Assembly: GCA_007694185.1 (NCBI GenBank)
Contig: RECD01000164.1
Location: forward strand, 1 to 64,000
Length of the DNA stretch: 64,000 nucleotides
Reading direction: 5' to 3'
DNA from: Planctomycetaceae bacterium
GTDB taxonomy: Bacteria > Planctomycetota > Planctomycetia > Pirellulales > Pirellulaceae
In this document: positions 37,406 to 46,721 of the stretch, one piece after another
How the letters are laid out: each line of letters opens with the position of its first letter
Position numbering within the stretch: position 1 is the stretch's first letter
The notes under the pieces: generated by a model
Seen by the model: the letters and a program-made list of their open reading frames with translations, nothing else
Told to the model about the DNA's origin: nothing
Databases searched by the model: none
Program-made: the position numbers and the translations under genes

Positions 37406-40279
37406 ATGTTTGATGAATGCCTGATTTTGATCCCCTGCACGACGCTGGAGGATTTCCCGACCCAGACGAGCGAGTCGCATGCCCGCGGACTGTTGGGCGC
37501 TTGGACCGCGCCGTGGCACCCCCGTTGTCTGGCTCGGCTTGGCAAGTTGCCGCAGTGGTTTCGGGCCGACACGGTCCCACCGAAGCTCGACCGCAGCCTG
37601 TTGCTGGTTCCGGAAGCGTCCGAGAAGCGATTGCCGAGTCGGTTGGCGGCGGAGGTTTCCGCGGCGGCCGACTGCCGGTTGCTTCGGGGCGGTTGTCGGG
37701 ACGATTTTCTGAAGCTGTTGGCGGACAGTTTGGGGGAGGATCTTGCCGAGTGCCCGCCGCGGCTCCCAACGCCCGACCCTGGGAGCGACGCCGAGTCTCG
37801 TCCGATCGAACCCGCCGATTTTTTTGCGTTGGGCTATGCGTGGTTGCAGGTGCAGTTGATGACGCGACGGTTGCGGTACACCAGCAACCTCGACGAGATC
37901 CATTTTTCCTCCCGGACGATCGCCGCCGCACGGGCCTGGGTGGAGGGGCGTGTCCCAGAAGCCATCGCCGCCTTGCACGAGGCGTTTGACGGCTTGGCGG
38001 AAGAACGGGATCACTACTTTTCGTCCGACCCGAGCCTGATCGACCTGACCCTGCTCGCCCCGACCACGCTCGGCAAATCGCTCCGACGGTCGCTCGACAC
38101 GGCCGCGACGCCGCTTGCTTCCCCGATCAACGTTTTGGTCGATGCCGGGTTGGCCGAGCGGATCGCGGGGCAAGCCGAGACGGCGGATTCTCCTTGCGCG
38201 GAATTGGTGCGACGGCTCCAAGCCGGTGCGGTCGGGCTGGCGGGCGGTGGGCCTGGTCCAGAGATCAACCTGCACCACCAGACCCTGGCCGGGGCCCGCG
38301 AGGCGATCATCGACGCCCGGCAGGCGGTCATGGAACGTCTCGGGACGGACTGCATCGTCTATGCCCGCACCGCCGGCGAAACGCCCGGAGATCTCGGGCC
38401 GGCATTGGTGGAAGCCGGATTTCGAGGGGCGTTGCCGATCGATCTGGAGGCCGGTAGCGGCTGGCAGGAGGAGTCCAAATTGATCTGGCAGTCGGGGGGC
38501 GGTGACCTGGACGCCCTCGTCTGCCGCCCGATCGATGCGTCGGGGTCGGTCGACTTTTTGGGGCTGGCGCCGAAACTGGGTCAGTCGATCGACAGCGGCG
38601 AGATCGCCACGGCGTTGTTGGTCCATTGGCCGGACTCCGAAAGCGAGGCCTATCGCGACCTTCGGCGGGCAGCCTCTTGGGGTTTGGCGTTGGGCCGATT
38701 TTGGAAGATCGACGCGTTCTTCCGAGACGGCGAACGGCCGTTTCACCACTTTCGCGGCCGGGCGGACGAGGGGGCCGGCAATTGGTTGGTTCGCAGTGTC
38801 GCTCAAAATTCCCCCGACCCGCTGTCCGGTGCCGCCACCGCGTATGTCGATCGGGTGATTTCCGAAACCGCTCAATCGATCGAAACGTTCGCACAGTTGG
38901 TGCGGGGTCGCTCGGCAGGGTCGCAGACGCCCGCCAAAGACGTTCACGAATCGCTCACCCGCGCCGCCTCTCGGCTGGCCGTCGCCCTGGGGGGGACGCC
39001 GTCGGCGCCTGGAACCACCCCCGCGAACGCCCGTGGCTTGCTGGTGATCAACCCACATCCGATCGGCCAGCGGTTGGCGACCCGGTTGGCCGGCGGTCCC
39101 CGCGTCGGGATGGCATCCGCCTCCTCGCAGGACGCGGTGCCTTCCGGCGCCCGGCCGATCTTCGCCTCCTCACGCAGTCCCGAGGGGGGGTGTGACGTGA
39201 CCGCCGACGTCGCCGCCGGCGGTTTTCTGGTTTTGGCTGGTTCCCGACCGGTGCCGGGCAGTTCGTGGTTTCGTCGGGCCAAGCGGTTGGCTCAAGGGAC
39301 CCGCTTGACCAACGAGTTCATGGAGGTCGAGATCTCGCCGCTTTCCGGCGGCGTCCAGGGCCTTTACAGCGGCTCGCAACGCGGCAACCGCTATTCGTTG
39401 CGGCTGGTGCCTCAGGGTGTCGGCGACGACCTGTCCGAATCCGAATCGGGTCAGGAACCGATGGTCGCCGAGTCGGTTCGCTGTGTCCGTGGTGATCAGG
39501 CGATCGGTGAGATCGTCGCCAAAGGTCAACTCCAGGTTGGCGAACGCCGGGTCGCGCGGTTCGAGACCCGCTATCGTTTGCCTCGCGGCTCACGTTGGCT
39601 CGACATTCACACCCGGCTCGATCTGGAGCCCGACGTGGCTTTCGGCGACGACCCGTGGGCGTCTTACATCGGCTGGCGATCGGCGGTCGCCGGGGATGCC
39701 TTGTCGTTGACCGCGCCTCTTCGCGACATGCTGCAGCGGGTCGGTAACAGCAAGCGGATCGATGCCCCCGGTGGGCTGATGATCGACGAGGTCGAACGGC
39801 ACACGTTGCTCTACACGGCCGGTCGCCCCGCGCACCTGCGGGTCGGTGATCGTTTTGTCGACTCGTTGTTGATCGTTCGCGGCGAAACCCGCCGAGAGTT
39901 TTCGATGCGAGTCGGGATCGACGTTCCCGAACCGGCGAACTCGCTGCGGGCCGCGGCCTGCCCGCCTTCGCTGGTGCCGCTGGCATCGTACTCGGCAGCC
40001 CCCTTGGGTTGGCTGGTGACGTCCTCGGCCGCTGACATCTCGCTGGTCGATCTGCGGGTCGAGTCGACCGAACCGCTGGAGTTGTCGCTGGATGTGATCA
40101 CGACCACCCCCGAATCGGCCAAGGTTCGGTTGCGATTCTGCCGCGATTGCCTCCATGCCCGACGAGCGACGGGGAACCCGGCCTCGCCGTGGCAGGACGT
40201 GCCGCATGAGCGGGATCAGGTCGAACTGGCCATGGCGGGGCATGAGTCGGTTCGGTTGCGAGTCGGGTTGGCCGACTGA
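37406..40279 (+). CDS. GH38-like (alpha-mannosidase-related) protein
   Basis: 957 residues without signal peptide. The C-terminal 400 residues have the beta-sandwich pattern of glycoside hydrolase family 38: LLVINPHPIGQRL, then LTNEFMEVEISPLSGGVQGLYSG, SRWLDIHTRLDLEPD, and the closing strands LELSLDVITTTPESAKVRLRF. The N-terminal region, where GH38 enzymes have an H-x-D zinc site, does not show it clearly, so catalytic activity is uncertain. The gene starts 282 bp from the PilM-like gene on the other strand. A kinase gene follows after 42 bp on the same strand. Confidence 0.55.
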   Translation: MFDECLILIPCTTLEDFPTQTSESHARGLLGAWTAPWHPRCLARLGKLPQWFRADTVPPKLDRSLLLVPEASEKRLPSRLAAEVSAAADCRLLRGGCRDDFLKLLADSLGEDLAECPPRLPTPDPGSDAESRPIEPADFFALGYAWLQVQLMTRRLRYTSNLDEIHFSSRTIAAARAWVEGRVPEAIAALHEAFDGLAEERDHYFSSDPSLIDLTLLAPTTLGKSLRRSLDTAATPLASPINVLVDAGLAERIAGQAETADSPCAELVRRLQAGAVGLAGGGPGPEINLHHQTLAGAREAIIDARQAVMERLGTDCIVYARTAGETPGDLGPALVEAGFRGALPIDLEAGSGWQEESKLIWQSGGGDLDALVCRPIDASGSVDFLGLAPKLGQSIDSGEIATALLVHWPDSESEAYRDLRRAASWGLALGRFWKIDAFFRDGERPFHHFRGRADEGAGNWLVRSVAQNSPDPLSGAATAYVDRVISETAQSIETFAQLVRGRSAGSQTPAKDVHESLTRAASRLAVALGGTPSAPGTTPANARGLLVINPHPIGQRLATRLAGGPRVGMASASSQDAVPSGARPIFASSRSPEGGCDVTADVAAGGFLVLAGSRPVPGSSWFRRAKRLAQGTRLTNEFMEVEISPLSGGVQGLYSGSQRGNRYSLRLVPQGVGDDLSESESGQEPMVAESVRCVRGDQAIGEIVAKGQLQVGERRVARFETRYRLPRGSRWLDIHTRLDLEPDVAFGDDPWASYIGWRSAVAGDALSLTAPLRDMLQRVGNSKRIDAPGGLMIDEVERHTLLYTAGRPAHLRVGDRFVDSLLIVRGETRREFSMRVGIDVPEPANSLRAAACPPSLVPLASYSAAPLGWLVTSSAADISLVDLRVESTEPLELSLDVITTTPESAKVRLRFCRDCLHARRATGNPASPWQDVPHERDQVELAMAGHESVRLRVGLAD

Positions 40280-40321
40280 TCGAGCCCCTGCCCTGCGGCC
40301 GGCCTTGGAAGTGTCATCATC

Positions 40322-41686
40322 GTGGATTCCGTCAACTCCCTGCCGACTTTTCGAAACGCCGCGCTCCGCAGCGGGCTGGTCAGCATTGAACTTTGGGAAG
40401 CCACCGTTCATGAGGTGGGGTCGGACGCGGGGCGGATCGCCCAGCGATTGGTCGCTCAGGGTGCGGTGACGCCTTACCAGGCCCAGCAACTGCGTTTCGG
40501 CCGGGGGAAATTGAACCTGGGCCCCTACCTGATCACCGACTGGATCGGGCAGGGCGGGATGGGGCAGGTCTTCAAGGCGGTGCATACCGTGATGGGCCGG
40601 CCTTCGGCGGTGAAGGTGTTGCCGTTGGAGAAGTCGACGCCCCAGTCCCGCGAGAGTTTTCTGCGGGAAATTCGCCTGCAAGCCGGGTTGGATTGCCCGT
40701 TCTTGGTCCGGGCGTACGATGCCGGGCATGACGGCAACGTCCATTACCTGGTCACCGAATACGTCCCCGGCACCGACCTGAGGCGGTTGGTTCGTCAACG
40801 TGGTCCGCTGCCACCAAGTATCGCCGCCGGCGTGATCCGACAGGCCGCCTTGGGATTGAACTACGCTCACGGGTTGGGGCTGATCCACCGCGACGTCAAG
40901 CCCGGCAACATCCTGGTGACGCCGGAAGGCCTTGCGAAAGTCTCTGATGTCGGCTTGGCCGCATGGATGGGAGCGAGTGACGATCTGCGGGTCGGCAAGA
41001 TTGTCGGGACGGCCGACTACCTGTCGCCGGAGCAGATCCGCACGCCTGATGACATCGGGCCGGTGAGCGACTTGTATTCGTTGGGCTGTACCCTGTACTA
41101 CGCGGTCACCGGAAAGGTGCCCTTCCCCGGGGGCGATGCTCGCGAGAAATGCCGTCGTCACCTCGAGGAAACGCCCTGGCATCCTCGCCGCTTCGCACCG
41201 GAATTGTCCGAAGAATTGGTCGAATTGATCGGCGAAATGATGGACAAGGATCCTCGCAAGCGGATCGCTTCGGCGGCATCGGTTGCCGAACGGTTGGCGC
41301 CATGGTGCGACGAGCAGCCCGCGGGGTTTCCGGCTGTGTTGAGGAGCAGTCCGTGGATGCCCGCGCCGCCACCGGCCGAACCGGCGCCCGAACCGGTTCC
41401 GGAATCGGCCGGGGGGTCGACCGAACGCGAGGCGATTTCGAGGACGGCGTTGGAGGACCCGCGAAGCGATGCGATTCGGCCCAATCCGCTGCCCGGCGGG
41501 TTCGGTTCCGGCGCGTCCGTCTTGTCCCCGCCCCTGCCGCCCCCCGTCCCGACCTGGGCCGAACCGGAACGTCCCCAATCGATCGATCAGTCGTTGCGGC
41601 TGGCGCAGTTCCTGGTCATTGTCAGCCTGATCAGCCTACTGTTGGGGGCCGTGATCGGCTTCGTCATCGGGCGGAACTTGGAGTGA
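40322..41686 (+). CDS. Membrane-anchored Ser/Thr protein kinase with DVG loop
   Basis: 454 residues from a GTG start. A helical N-terminal domain (about 10-62) ends in AQRLVAQGAVTPYQAQQLRFGR. The same pattern is seen in the kinase at 57.3 kb and in many planctomycete kinases. The kinase domain (about 68-330) has GQGGMGQVF, Lys98, HRDVKPGN (189-196) and GTADYLSPEQ. The DFG motif reads DVG (209-211). A Pro-rich linker leads to one C-terminal transmembrane helix, FLVIVSLISLLLGAVIGFVIG, so the kinase faces the cytoplasm. Its 3' 51 bp overlap the convergent gene. It should phosphorylate Ser/Thr; the altered Phe does not by itself abolish activity. Confidence 0.85.
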   Translation: MDSVNSLPTFRNAALRSGLVSIELWEATVHEVGSDAGRIAQRLVAQGAVTPYQAQQLRFGRGKLNLGPYLITDWIGQGGMGQVFKAVHTVMGRPSAVKVLPLEKSTPQSRESFLREIRLQAGLDCPFLVRAYDAGHDGNVHYLVTEYVPGTDLRRLVRQRGPLPPSIAAGVIRQAALGLNYAHGLGLIHRDVKPGNILVTPEGLAKVSDVGLAAWMGASDDLRVGKIVGTADYLSPEQIRTPDDIGPVSDLYSLGCTLYYAVTGKVPFPGGDAREKCRRHLEETPWHPRRFAPELSEELVELIGEMMDKDPRKRIASAASVAERLAPWCDEQPAGFPAVLRSSPWMPAPPPAEPAPEPVPESAGGSTEREAISRTALEDPRSDAIRPNPLPGGFGSGASVLSPPLPPPVPTWAEPERPQSIDQSLRLAQFLVIVSLISLLLGAVIGFVIGRNLE

Positions 41687-42205
41687 CGGGTCGATCGGTA
41701 CCTCGCCGTCACCGCCGTCGAGGTTCGGTGGCGTGCGGACGAAGGTGTCCGCCGGCCGAAGTTCCGTCTTGTCCGTGAGCAGTCGCAATTGGTCGCAGGT
41801 GTAGAGCCGATCGCTGACGGGATGGCTGGCTAACTGATATTGGATACGACGTTCGTGAAGCGAATAGAACATCCCCACCACTTCGGACACGAACAATTCG
41901 ACTTGCATCCCGACGCCGATCGTCTCGACCTGATCACCGATCTCGATCCCTTCGCTGACGACCGGCAGCCACAGGCAGGGACGCAAGCGGAATCGGAGGT
42001 CGCCGTAGCGGAAGTGATAATAGACCGAATCGAATCGGTAGCGGCAAAACACGCGGTTGCTGGGGATCATCCCCCGGATCCGCTCGGCATCTTCGGGGTG
42101 GAACCAATCCTGCCCGTCGGCGGGGGTTCGCAGGAAGACTCCGTAATCGGGCAGGGGTGGCAGGATCGCCGGCAATTCGTTCGGCAGGTCTTTCGATTCG
42201 CTCAT
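41636..42205 (-). CDS. Conserved hypothetical protein, third gene of the mqnBD operon
   Basis: The start at 42205 overlaps the mqnD stop (ATGA), which favours it over the earlier in-frame start at 42412. The 189-residue product has YGVFLRTPADGQDWFHPEDAERIRGMIPSNRVFCRYRFD and a hydrophilic acidic tail. There is no signal peptide, membrane helix or family I can name. Coupling to mqnD suggests co-expression with menaquinone synthesis, but a role there is only a guess. The last 51 bp lie antisense to the kinase membrane anchor. Confidence 0.55.
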   Translation of the reverse strand: MSESKDLPNELPAILPPLPDYGVFLRTPADGQDWFHPEDAERIRGMIPSNRVFCRYRFDSVYYHFRYGDLRFRLRPCLWLPVVSEGIEIGDQVETIGVGMQVELFVSEVVGMFYSLHERRIQYQLASHPVSDRLYTCDQLRLLTDKTELRPADTFVRTPPNLDGGDGEVPIDPSLQVPPDDEADHGPQQ

Positions 42206-43149
42206 CCGTTGTCCTTCGTGGGGGCATCGTACGGGGTTGTCTGAGGGCCGTGCGATGACGACGCCCGCGGTTGGCCGGTTTGGGCGGTGGTGACCGGCGG
42301 TTGGCCGAATACCTCCAGATGCACATCCTCCGGAATCACCCCGGCTCGGGCGGCCATGGTGGAGAGTTCCGTTAACGCGGCGGTGCCGACCGACCCGAGG
42401 TCGCGTGTCCATTGGTTGACGTACAGTTCTACGTGCCGCATCAGCACCTGGTCATCGAATTCCTGTGCGTGCCGCCGCATCATCGGGAGCGGCGAGTCGG
42501 GATCGGCGAGGGCCGATTCGAGCGATTCGCGGATCACGTCCTGGACGCCTCCGATCACTTCGGGGCCCAACCGTTTGGCGGCTAAGATCCCGCCCAGTGG
42601 CAGCGGGCAACTGGTCGTTTTCTCCCAACGGGTGCCCAGGTCCTCAACCAAGTGGAGGCCCTGGTTCTGCCAGGTGAAGCGGCCCTCGTGAATGCAGACG
42701 CCGAAGTCGGCTTGCCCGGTCGCCAAGGCCGGCATGATCTCCGAAAAGACGACCTGATCGATGCGGGTGGTGTGGGGGTAAAACAGCCGAAACAGCAGGG
42801 TCGCGGTCGTGTCGTCGCCGGGACAGAGCGTCCGCTGTTTTGCGTCCCGAGGCGACTCTTTTGCCCGCGCGGCCAACAACAGCGGGCCGACGCCGAACCC
42901 CAACGCCGAGCCGCTGGGAAGCACGATGTAATCGTTAGCCATCCGCAGCGCGGCATGAAAGCTGGCCTTGGCGATGTCGAGGTCACCGATGACCAAACGT
43001 CGGTTCAGTTGTTGAATGTCCAGCAATTCGATCTGGAAATCGAACCCACGCCAATCGACCCGACGATCGATCAACGCCGCAAACGCGAAGGTGTCGTTAG
43101 GGCAAGTCGAAATGCCCAGTCGGATCGGGGTCGCGCGGCCGGAACTCAT
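42202..43149 (-). CDS. mqnD: 1,4-dihydroxy-6-naphthoate synthase (futalosine pathway)
   Basis: MqnD converts cyclic dehypoxanthine futalosine to dihydroxynaphthoate in menaquinone synthesis. The start at 43149 gives 315 residues with the diagnostic opening RLGISTCPNDTFAFAALI, then DIAKASFHAA, YIVLPSGSALGFGVGPLLLA, DFGVCIHEGRFT and CPLPLGGI. The fold is a periplasmic-binding-protein-like one. It overlaps mqnB upstream and the hypothetical gene downstream by four bases each. Its C-terminus has a short Pro/Ser/Thr tail not typical of the family. MqnA, MqnC and MqnE are not in the window. Confidence 0.93.
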   Translation of the reverse strand: MSSGRATPIRLGISTCPNDTFAFAALIDRRVDWRGFDFQIELLDIQQLNRRLVIGDLDIAKASFHAALRMANDYIVLPSGSALGFGVGPLLLAARAKESPRDAKQRTLCPGDDTTATLLFRLFYPHTTRIDQVVFSEIMPALATGQADFGVCIHEGRFTWQNQGLHLVEDLGTRWEKTTSCPLPLGGILAAKRLGPEVIGGVQDVIRESLESALADPDSPLPMMRRHAQEFDDQVLMRHVELYVNQWTRDLGSVGTAALTELSTMAARAGVIPEDVHLEVFGQPPVTTAQTGQPRASSSHGPQTTPYDAPTKDNG

Positions 43150-43952
43150 GCTCGCCTCGCCCCATCCGGTTCTGAACCTGGCAAACTCTGAGATGTCGGT
43201 CCCGTGACAGCGGCGAAGGGCATCCGGGCATTCAACAACCGGGCGACCGATTCGAGGGCGGTCACCGTCTGCCAATGGCTCAAATCCCGGTCGCCGGCAC
43301 GATTCGAAATGCCCCTCACGATCCGCAGTGGGATACCGGCCAGGCGGCAGGCCGCCGCCACGCCGAAGCCTTCCATGTCCTCCGCCGCCAGCGTCGGGTA
43401 ACGCTGGCGACGACCCTCCGCTTGGGCGGCATCCGCCGAGGCGGCGCAAACGCTGAGCAAACCGAGCCCTTGATAGTCCGCGTCGCCAGCGTCCGGTGCG
43501 GGCATTCCCGATCCGCGGCTCGGCCGCAAAGAGATCGCATCGCCGATCACAGGCGAATCGTCGGAGCCCGGCCAGTGTGTCCAGCCGATCTCCGCGGCGC
43601 TGCGATAGGTCGATCGGCAGGCTGGCTGGGCCCCGAAATCACAACCCGGCGGGATCGCGACTCCGACCCCCACTCCATCGACTTCGACCCGATCGAACTC
43701 GTACGCATTGCCGATCGTCAGCCGCGGGTCGAGCGCGCCGGCGATCCCCGCCAGGATCAATGACTTTGGCTGGTACCGAGCGATCAGCATCACGGCGCGA
43801 GCGGCGGAAATGATCTGGCCGAAACCGCAGAGCGCCACGTTCCCGTTCCCCGATTCACTCCCCGCACAACCGCTATCGGCGGCAAAACCGCGCAGTTGGG
43901 GGAGCAGAATTTGCATTTCGGGCTCGGTGGGGACCAGCAGCAGTTGGTTCAT
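43146..43952 (-). CDS. mqnB: Futalosine hydrolase
   Basis: MqnB cleaves futalosine to hypoxanthine and dehypoxanthine futalosine. The 268 residues have a nucleoside phosphorylase-like fold: LLLVPTEPEMQIL, GFGQIISAARAV, LAGIAGALDP, AAEDMEGFGVAAAC with the Met-Glu ribose-binding pair, and GISNRAGDRDLSHWQ. The length is slightly above the family norm because of an acidic insert and a tail of about 20 residues. It is the first gene of an operon with mqnD, with an ATGA overlap. Confidence 0.92.
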   Translation of the reverse strand: MNQLLLVPTEPEMQILLPQLRGFAADSGCAGSESGNGNVALCGFGQIISAARAVMLIARYQPKSLILAGIAGALDPRLTIGNAYEFDRVEVDGVGVGVAIPPGCDFGAQPACRSTYRSAAEIGWTHWPGSDDSPVIGDAISLRPSRGSGMPAPDAGDADYQGLGLLSVCAASADAAQAEGRRQRYPTLAAEDMEGFGVAAACRLAGIPLRIVRGISNRAGDRDLSHWQTVTALESVARLLNARMPFAAVTGPTSQSLPGSEPDGARRA

Positions 43953-44079
43953 GTTGGATCATTCCTGATACGGTAGGCTAACCTTACGAAGCGGCGGGAG
44001 AAAGTCGCGATGGAGCCTTGGCAACTGCCGAATCGGCCGCGGCCGCACCCGATCGAGCCTCGAAGACTCGGGCGATTTC

Positions 44080-44859
44080 ATGAACCGATCCACCACCGAT
44101 TCTTTCGGATTTCTCAAGACGACCGCGATCGGCGGGCTCTTTTTTTTGTTGCCGTTGGCGGTCGTGTTGTTCTTGGTGGGCCAGGTCGCTCGAGCCGTCT
44201 GGGTCGTCGCGCGGGAATTGGCCGATTACCTCCCCGCGCTCGCCTTCTGGGGTTACCCGCTGCTGCTGCTGATCGCGCTGGGACTGATCGTGCTGGGCTG
44301 TTTTGTTTCCGGAATCATCGCGCGGCGACAATTCGGCCAGCGGCTCAGTCAGACGGTCGAGACTTACGTCGCCTCGATTTTTCCGCAGTACACGATCCTC
44401 AAGCAGCGGCTTTCCGGCAACCTCGGGCCCAACTCCGCGACGGGTTCATTTCGCCCGGTCGTCGTGCGGTTGCCGGGACACACCCGTTTGGGTTTCGAGA
44501 TCGAGCGGTATGGTGATCACGCGGACGCCGCCGGTGTGGTCCGAGAGTCGGTAACGGTCTACTTGCCCGGTTCGCCTGATCCCTGGATGGGCCAGGTGAT
44601 CATCGTCCCGGCACACTCGGTGGAGCCGTTGGCGAGCCCATTCGGCGAGACGACCGCGACCATGGAACATCTCGGTCGCGGGCTGCAAACGCTGATCGAA
44701 CGGCACCGGGTCAGCCAGTTGGAATCGGGAGGTCCGGTAGCGTCTGAACATGGGCAGCCTGTCGCGACCGAGGCGACCGCAGCGGCTTCATCCGGCGCCC
44801 CCGCGGCGTCACGCGGAACGGCCGAAGCCGCGTCCCAAGCGGACCGGGCCGGCATCTGA
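44080..44859 (+). CDS. DUF502 family membrane protein
   Basis: 259 residues with two transmembrane helices, GLFFLLPLAVVLFLVGQV and YPLLLLIALGLIVLGCFV. The DUF502 motif follows: a conserved proline before the second helix, then IFPQYTILKQ and the beta-rich domain with ESVTVYLPGSPDPWMGQVIIVPAHSVEPL. A Ser/Ala/Gly-rich C-terminal tail of about 40 residues is extra. Function unknown; relatives are widespread in bacteria and plants (COV-like proteins). It converges on the radical SAM gene with a 26-bp gap. Confidence 0.8.
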   Translation: MNRSTTDSFGFLKTTAIGGLFFLLPLAVVLFLVGQVARAVWVVARELADYLPALAFWGYPLLLLIALGLIVLGCFVSGIIARRQFGQRLSQTVETYVASIFPQYTILKQRLSGNLGPNSATGSFRPVVVRLPGHTRLGFEIERYGDHADAAGVVRESVTVYLPGSPDPWMGQVIIVPAHSVEPLASPFGETTATMEHLGRGLQTLIERHRVSQLESGGPVASEHGQPVATEATAAASSGAPAASRGTAEAASQADRAGI

Positions 44860-44885
44860 AGCTGGCTCGCTCGACCGCGACCGCC

Positions 44886-46721
44886 TCACTCGGCTTGGGC
44901 CATCGCGGTCAATTGGACGGTCGAGCGGGTTTGTTCTTTTTCCAAGTAGGCTCGACCGAACTTCACGTTGACGTGATCCCACGGCAGGCGATCGAGCAAC
45001 TCGTAGGGCTCGTGTACCTGCTTTTGGACGTCGATCCCGGCGTCTTCCAGGGCGTCCCACCACCGCTGGGGATCGAGGTGTTCGGTCCACCCGTCCATCC
45101 TGGCCCCCCGCTCCCAAGCCAACCGGATCGCCCGACCCGTGCGGCGATCACCACGACTCAGCACGCCTTCCAGCATGCTCGTTTCGACGTCGTGACACTT
45201 GACGCTGACGCTGCGGATGCGACACCGCTTCCGCATGTATTGGTGAGCCCAGCGGAAATACTCACGGCTTTGCATCCCGTTCCACTGGTAAGGGGTGTGG
45301 GGCTTGGGGACGAAGTTCGAAACGCTCGCGGTCACCTTGGCGAACCGCCCGCGCACCTCCTTGCCGACCGTGGCGATTTGTTCGGCCAGGTCGACGATCC
45401 CGTCCAGATCGACCTCCCGTTCGCCAGGCAGGCCGCACATGAAATACAGCTTGACGCTTTCGAAGCCGTTCTGGAACGCGACCCGGCAGCCTTCGATCAG
45501 GTCGCTGTTTTTGATCTTCTTGCGGATCTGTTCCCGCATGTCATCTCGGGCGACCTCCGGAGCCAGCGTCATCGAGCTGCGGCGATCGTTGCCCAGCAGG
45601 AGCGGGAGGGTGCGGAGCTGTTCGTTGACCCGCAGGCTCGGCACGCCGATGTTGACCCCCAGCGGCTTGAACACCTCGTGCAGCCGCTTGATCAGCGGCT
45701 CGAAGTGGGGATAGTCGCTGCTGGAGAGCGACAGGATGCTGATTTCGTTCAGCCCCGTGTTGCGGTAGCTCTCCCGTGCCGCTTCGACGATCGTTTCGAC
45801 TTCGCGAACCCGCAGCGGCCGTTTGATCACGGTACTCTGACAAAACCGGCAGAGGTGGGGACAGCCCCGCATGATCTCCAAGGCGATCCGGTCGTGGACG
45901 CATTCGACATAGGGGACGATCGGGCGGGTCGGCAGCGGCATCGCGTCCAGGTCATCGATGACCGAGGGGGCGATCGTCGCGGGGACGTCCGGGCGGGTGC
46001 GGTGCAGGTCGACCACCCGGCCGTCCGCGTATTCGGGCTGATAGAACCGCGGGACGTAGGCGTAAGCCGTCCGGGAGGCGATGTTGGCGAGCGCTTCCTC
46101 TCGTTGCCGCCGGCCCGCGGCGGCATCGAACAGTTCGCCGTCGCGAACGATCGCTTGACGTTTCTCTTCGATCCAAGCGTCGCACAGGGCGGGCAATGCC
46201 GGCTCGCCATCGCCGATGATCATCACATCGAAAAAATCGGCCACCGGTTCCGGGTTCTGACAACAGGGGCCGCCCGCGACGACCAACGGATCGGCGAGCG
46301 TTCGGTCCACCGACTCCAGCGGGATGCCTCCCAAGTCGAGCATCGTCAGCACGTTGGCGGCGCTGATCTCGTACTGCAAAGACAGCCCCAGGACGTCGAA
46401 GTCGCTGAGCGCCGTGAAGGTTTCCAAGCTGTACAGCGGGATGCCTTTTTCTCGCAGCAGTCGCTCCATGTCGGGCCAGGGGGTGAAGACCCGTTCGGCG
46501 CACCAATCCTCGCGGCGATTCATGAGCGAGTAGAGCACTTGCAGCCCATGATGGCTCATGCCGATCGTGTAGGCGTCAGGAAACCCCAGACACAGCTTCC
46601 CGCGAACTTGGGAATGGTCCTTGACGGTGATGTTCCGTTCGCCACCGACGTACTGACCGGGGGTCTGAACGTGCGGCCAAATCTGGGTCTCGAGCAGGCG
46701 TCGGCGGTCGTGTCGGATCAT
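44886..46721 (-). CDS. Radical SAM protein, TIGR03960-like
   Basis: The ATG at 46721 gives 611 residues opening RHDRRRLLETQIWPHVQTPGQYVGGERN, the usual start of this family. A B12-binding-like part (VLGLSLQYEISAANVLTMLDLGGIPL, VAGGPCCQNPEPVADFFDVMIIGDGE) precedes the radical SAM domain with its 4Fe-4S cluster motif RGCPHLCRFCQ (CxxxCxxC). Later parts include TLAPEVARDDMREQIRKKI and FVPKPHTPYQWNG. The family is defined but its reaction is unknown to me. The opposite strand is open for 776 codons, which is a GC shadow, not a gene. Confidence 0.85.
   Translation of the reverse strand: MIRHDRRRLLETQIWPHVQTPGQYVGGERNITVKDHSQVRGKLCLGFPDAYTIGMSHHGLQVLYSLMNRREDWCAERVFTPWPDMERLLREKGIPLYSLETFTALSDFDVLGLSLQYEISAANVLTMLDLGGIPLESVDRTLADPLVVAGGPCCQNPEPVADFFDVMIIGDGEPALPALCDAWIEEKRQAIVRDGELFDAAAGRRQREEALANIASRTAYAYVPRFYQPEYADGRVVDLHRTRPDVPATIAPSVIDDLDAMPLPTRPIVPYVECVHDRIALEIMRGCPHLCRFCQSTVIKRPLRVREVETIVEAARESYRNTGLNEISILSLSSSDYPHFEPLIKRLHEVFKPLGVNIGVPSLRVNEQLRTLPLLLGNDRRSSMTLAPEVARDDMREQIRKKIKNSDLIEGCRVAFQNGFESVKLYFMCGLPGEREVDLDGIVDLAEQIATVGKEVRGRFAKVTASVSNFVPKPHTPYQWNGMQSREYFRWAHQYMRKRCRIRSVSVKCHDVETSMLEGVLSRGDRRTGRAIRLAWERGARMDGWTEHLDPQRWWDALEDAGIDVQKQVHEPYELLDRLPWDHVNVKFGRAYLEKEQTRSTVQLTAMAQAE

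Noticed and set aside
39590-41578. A 662-codon ORF antisense to the GH38-like and kinase genes
   Set aside because: It spans two real genes with strong motifs on the other strand, and its own sequence is low-information Arg/Gln/Gly.
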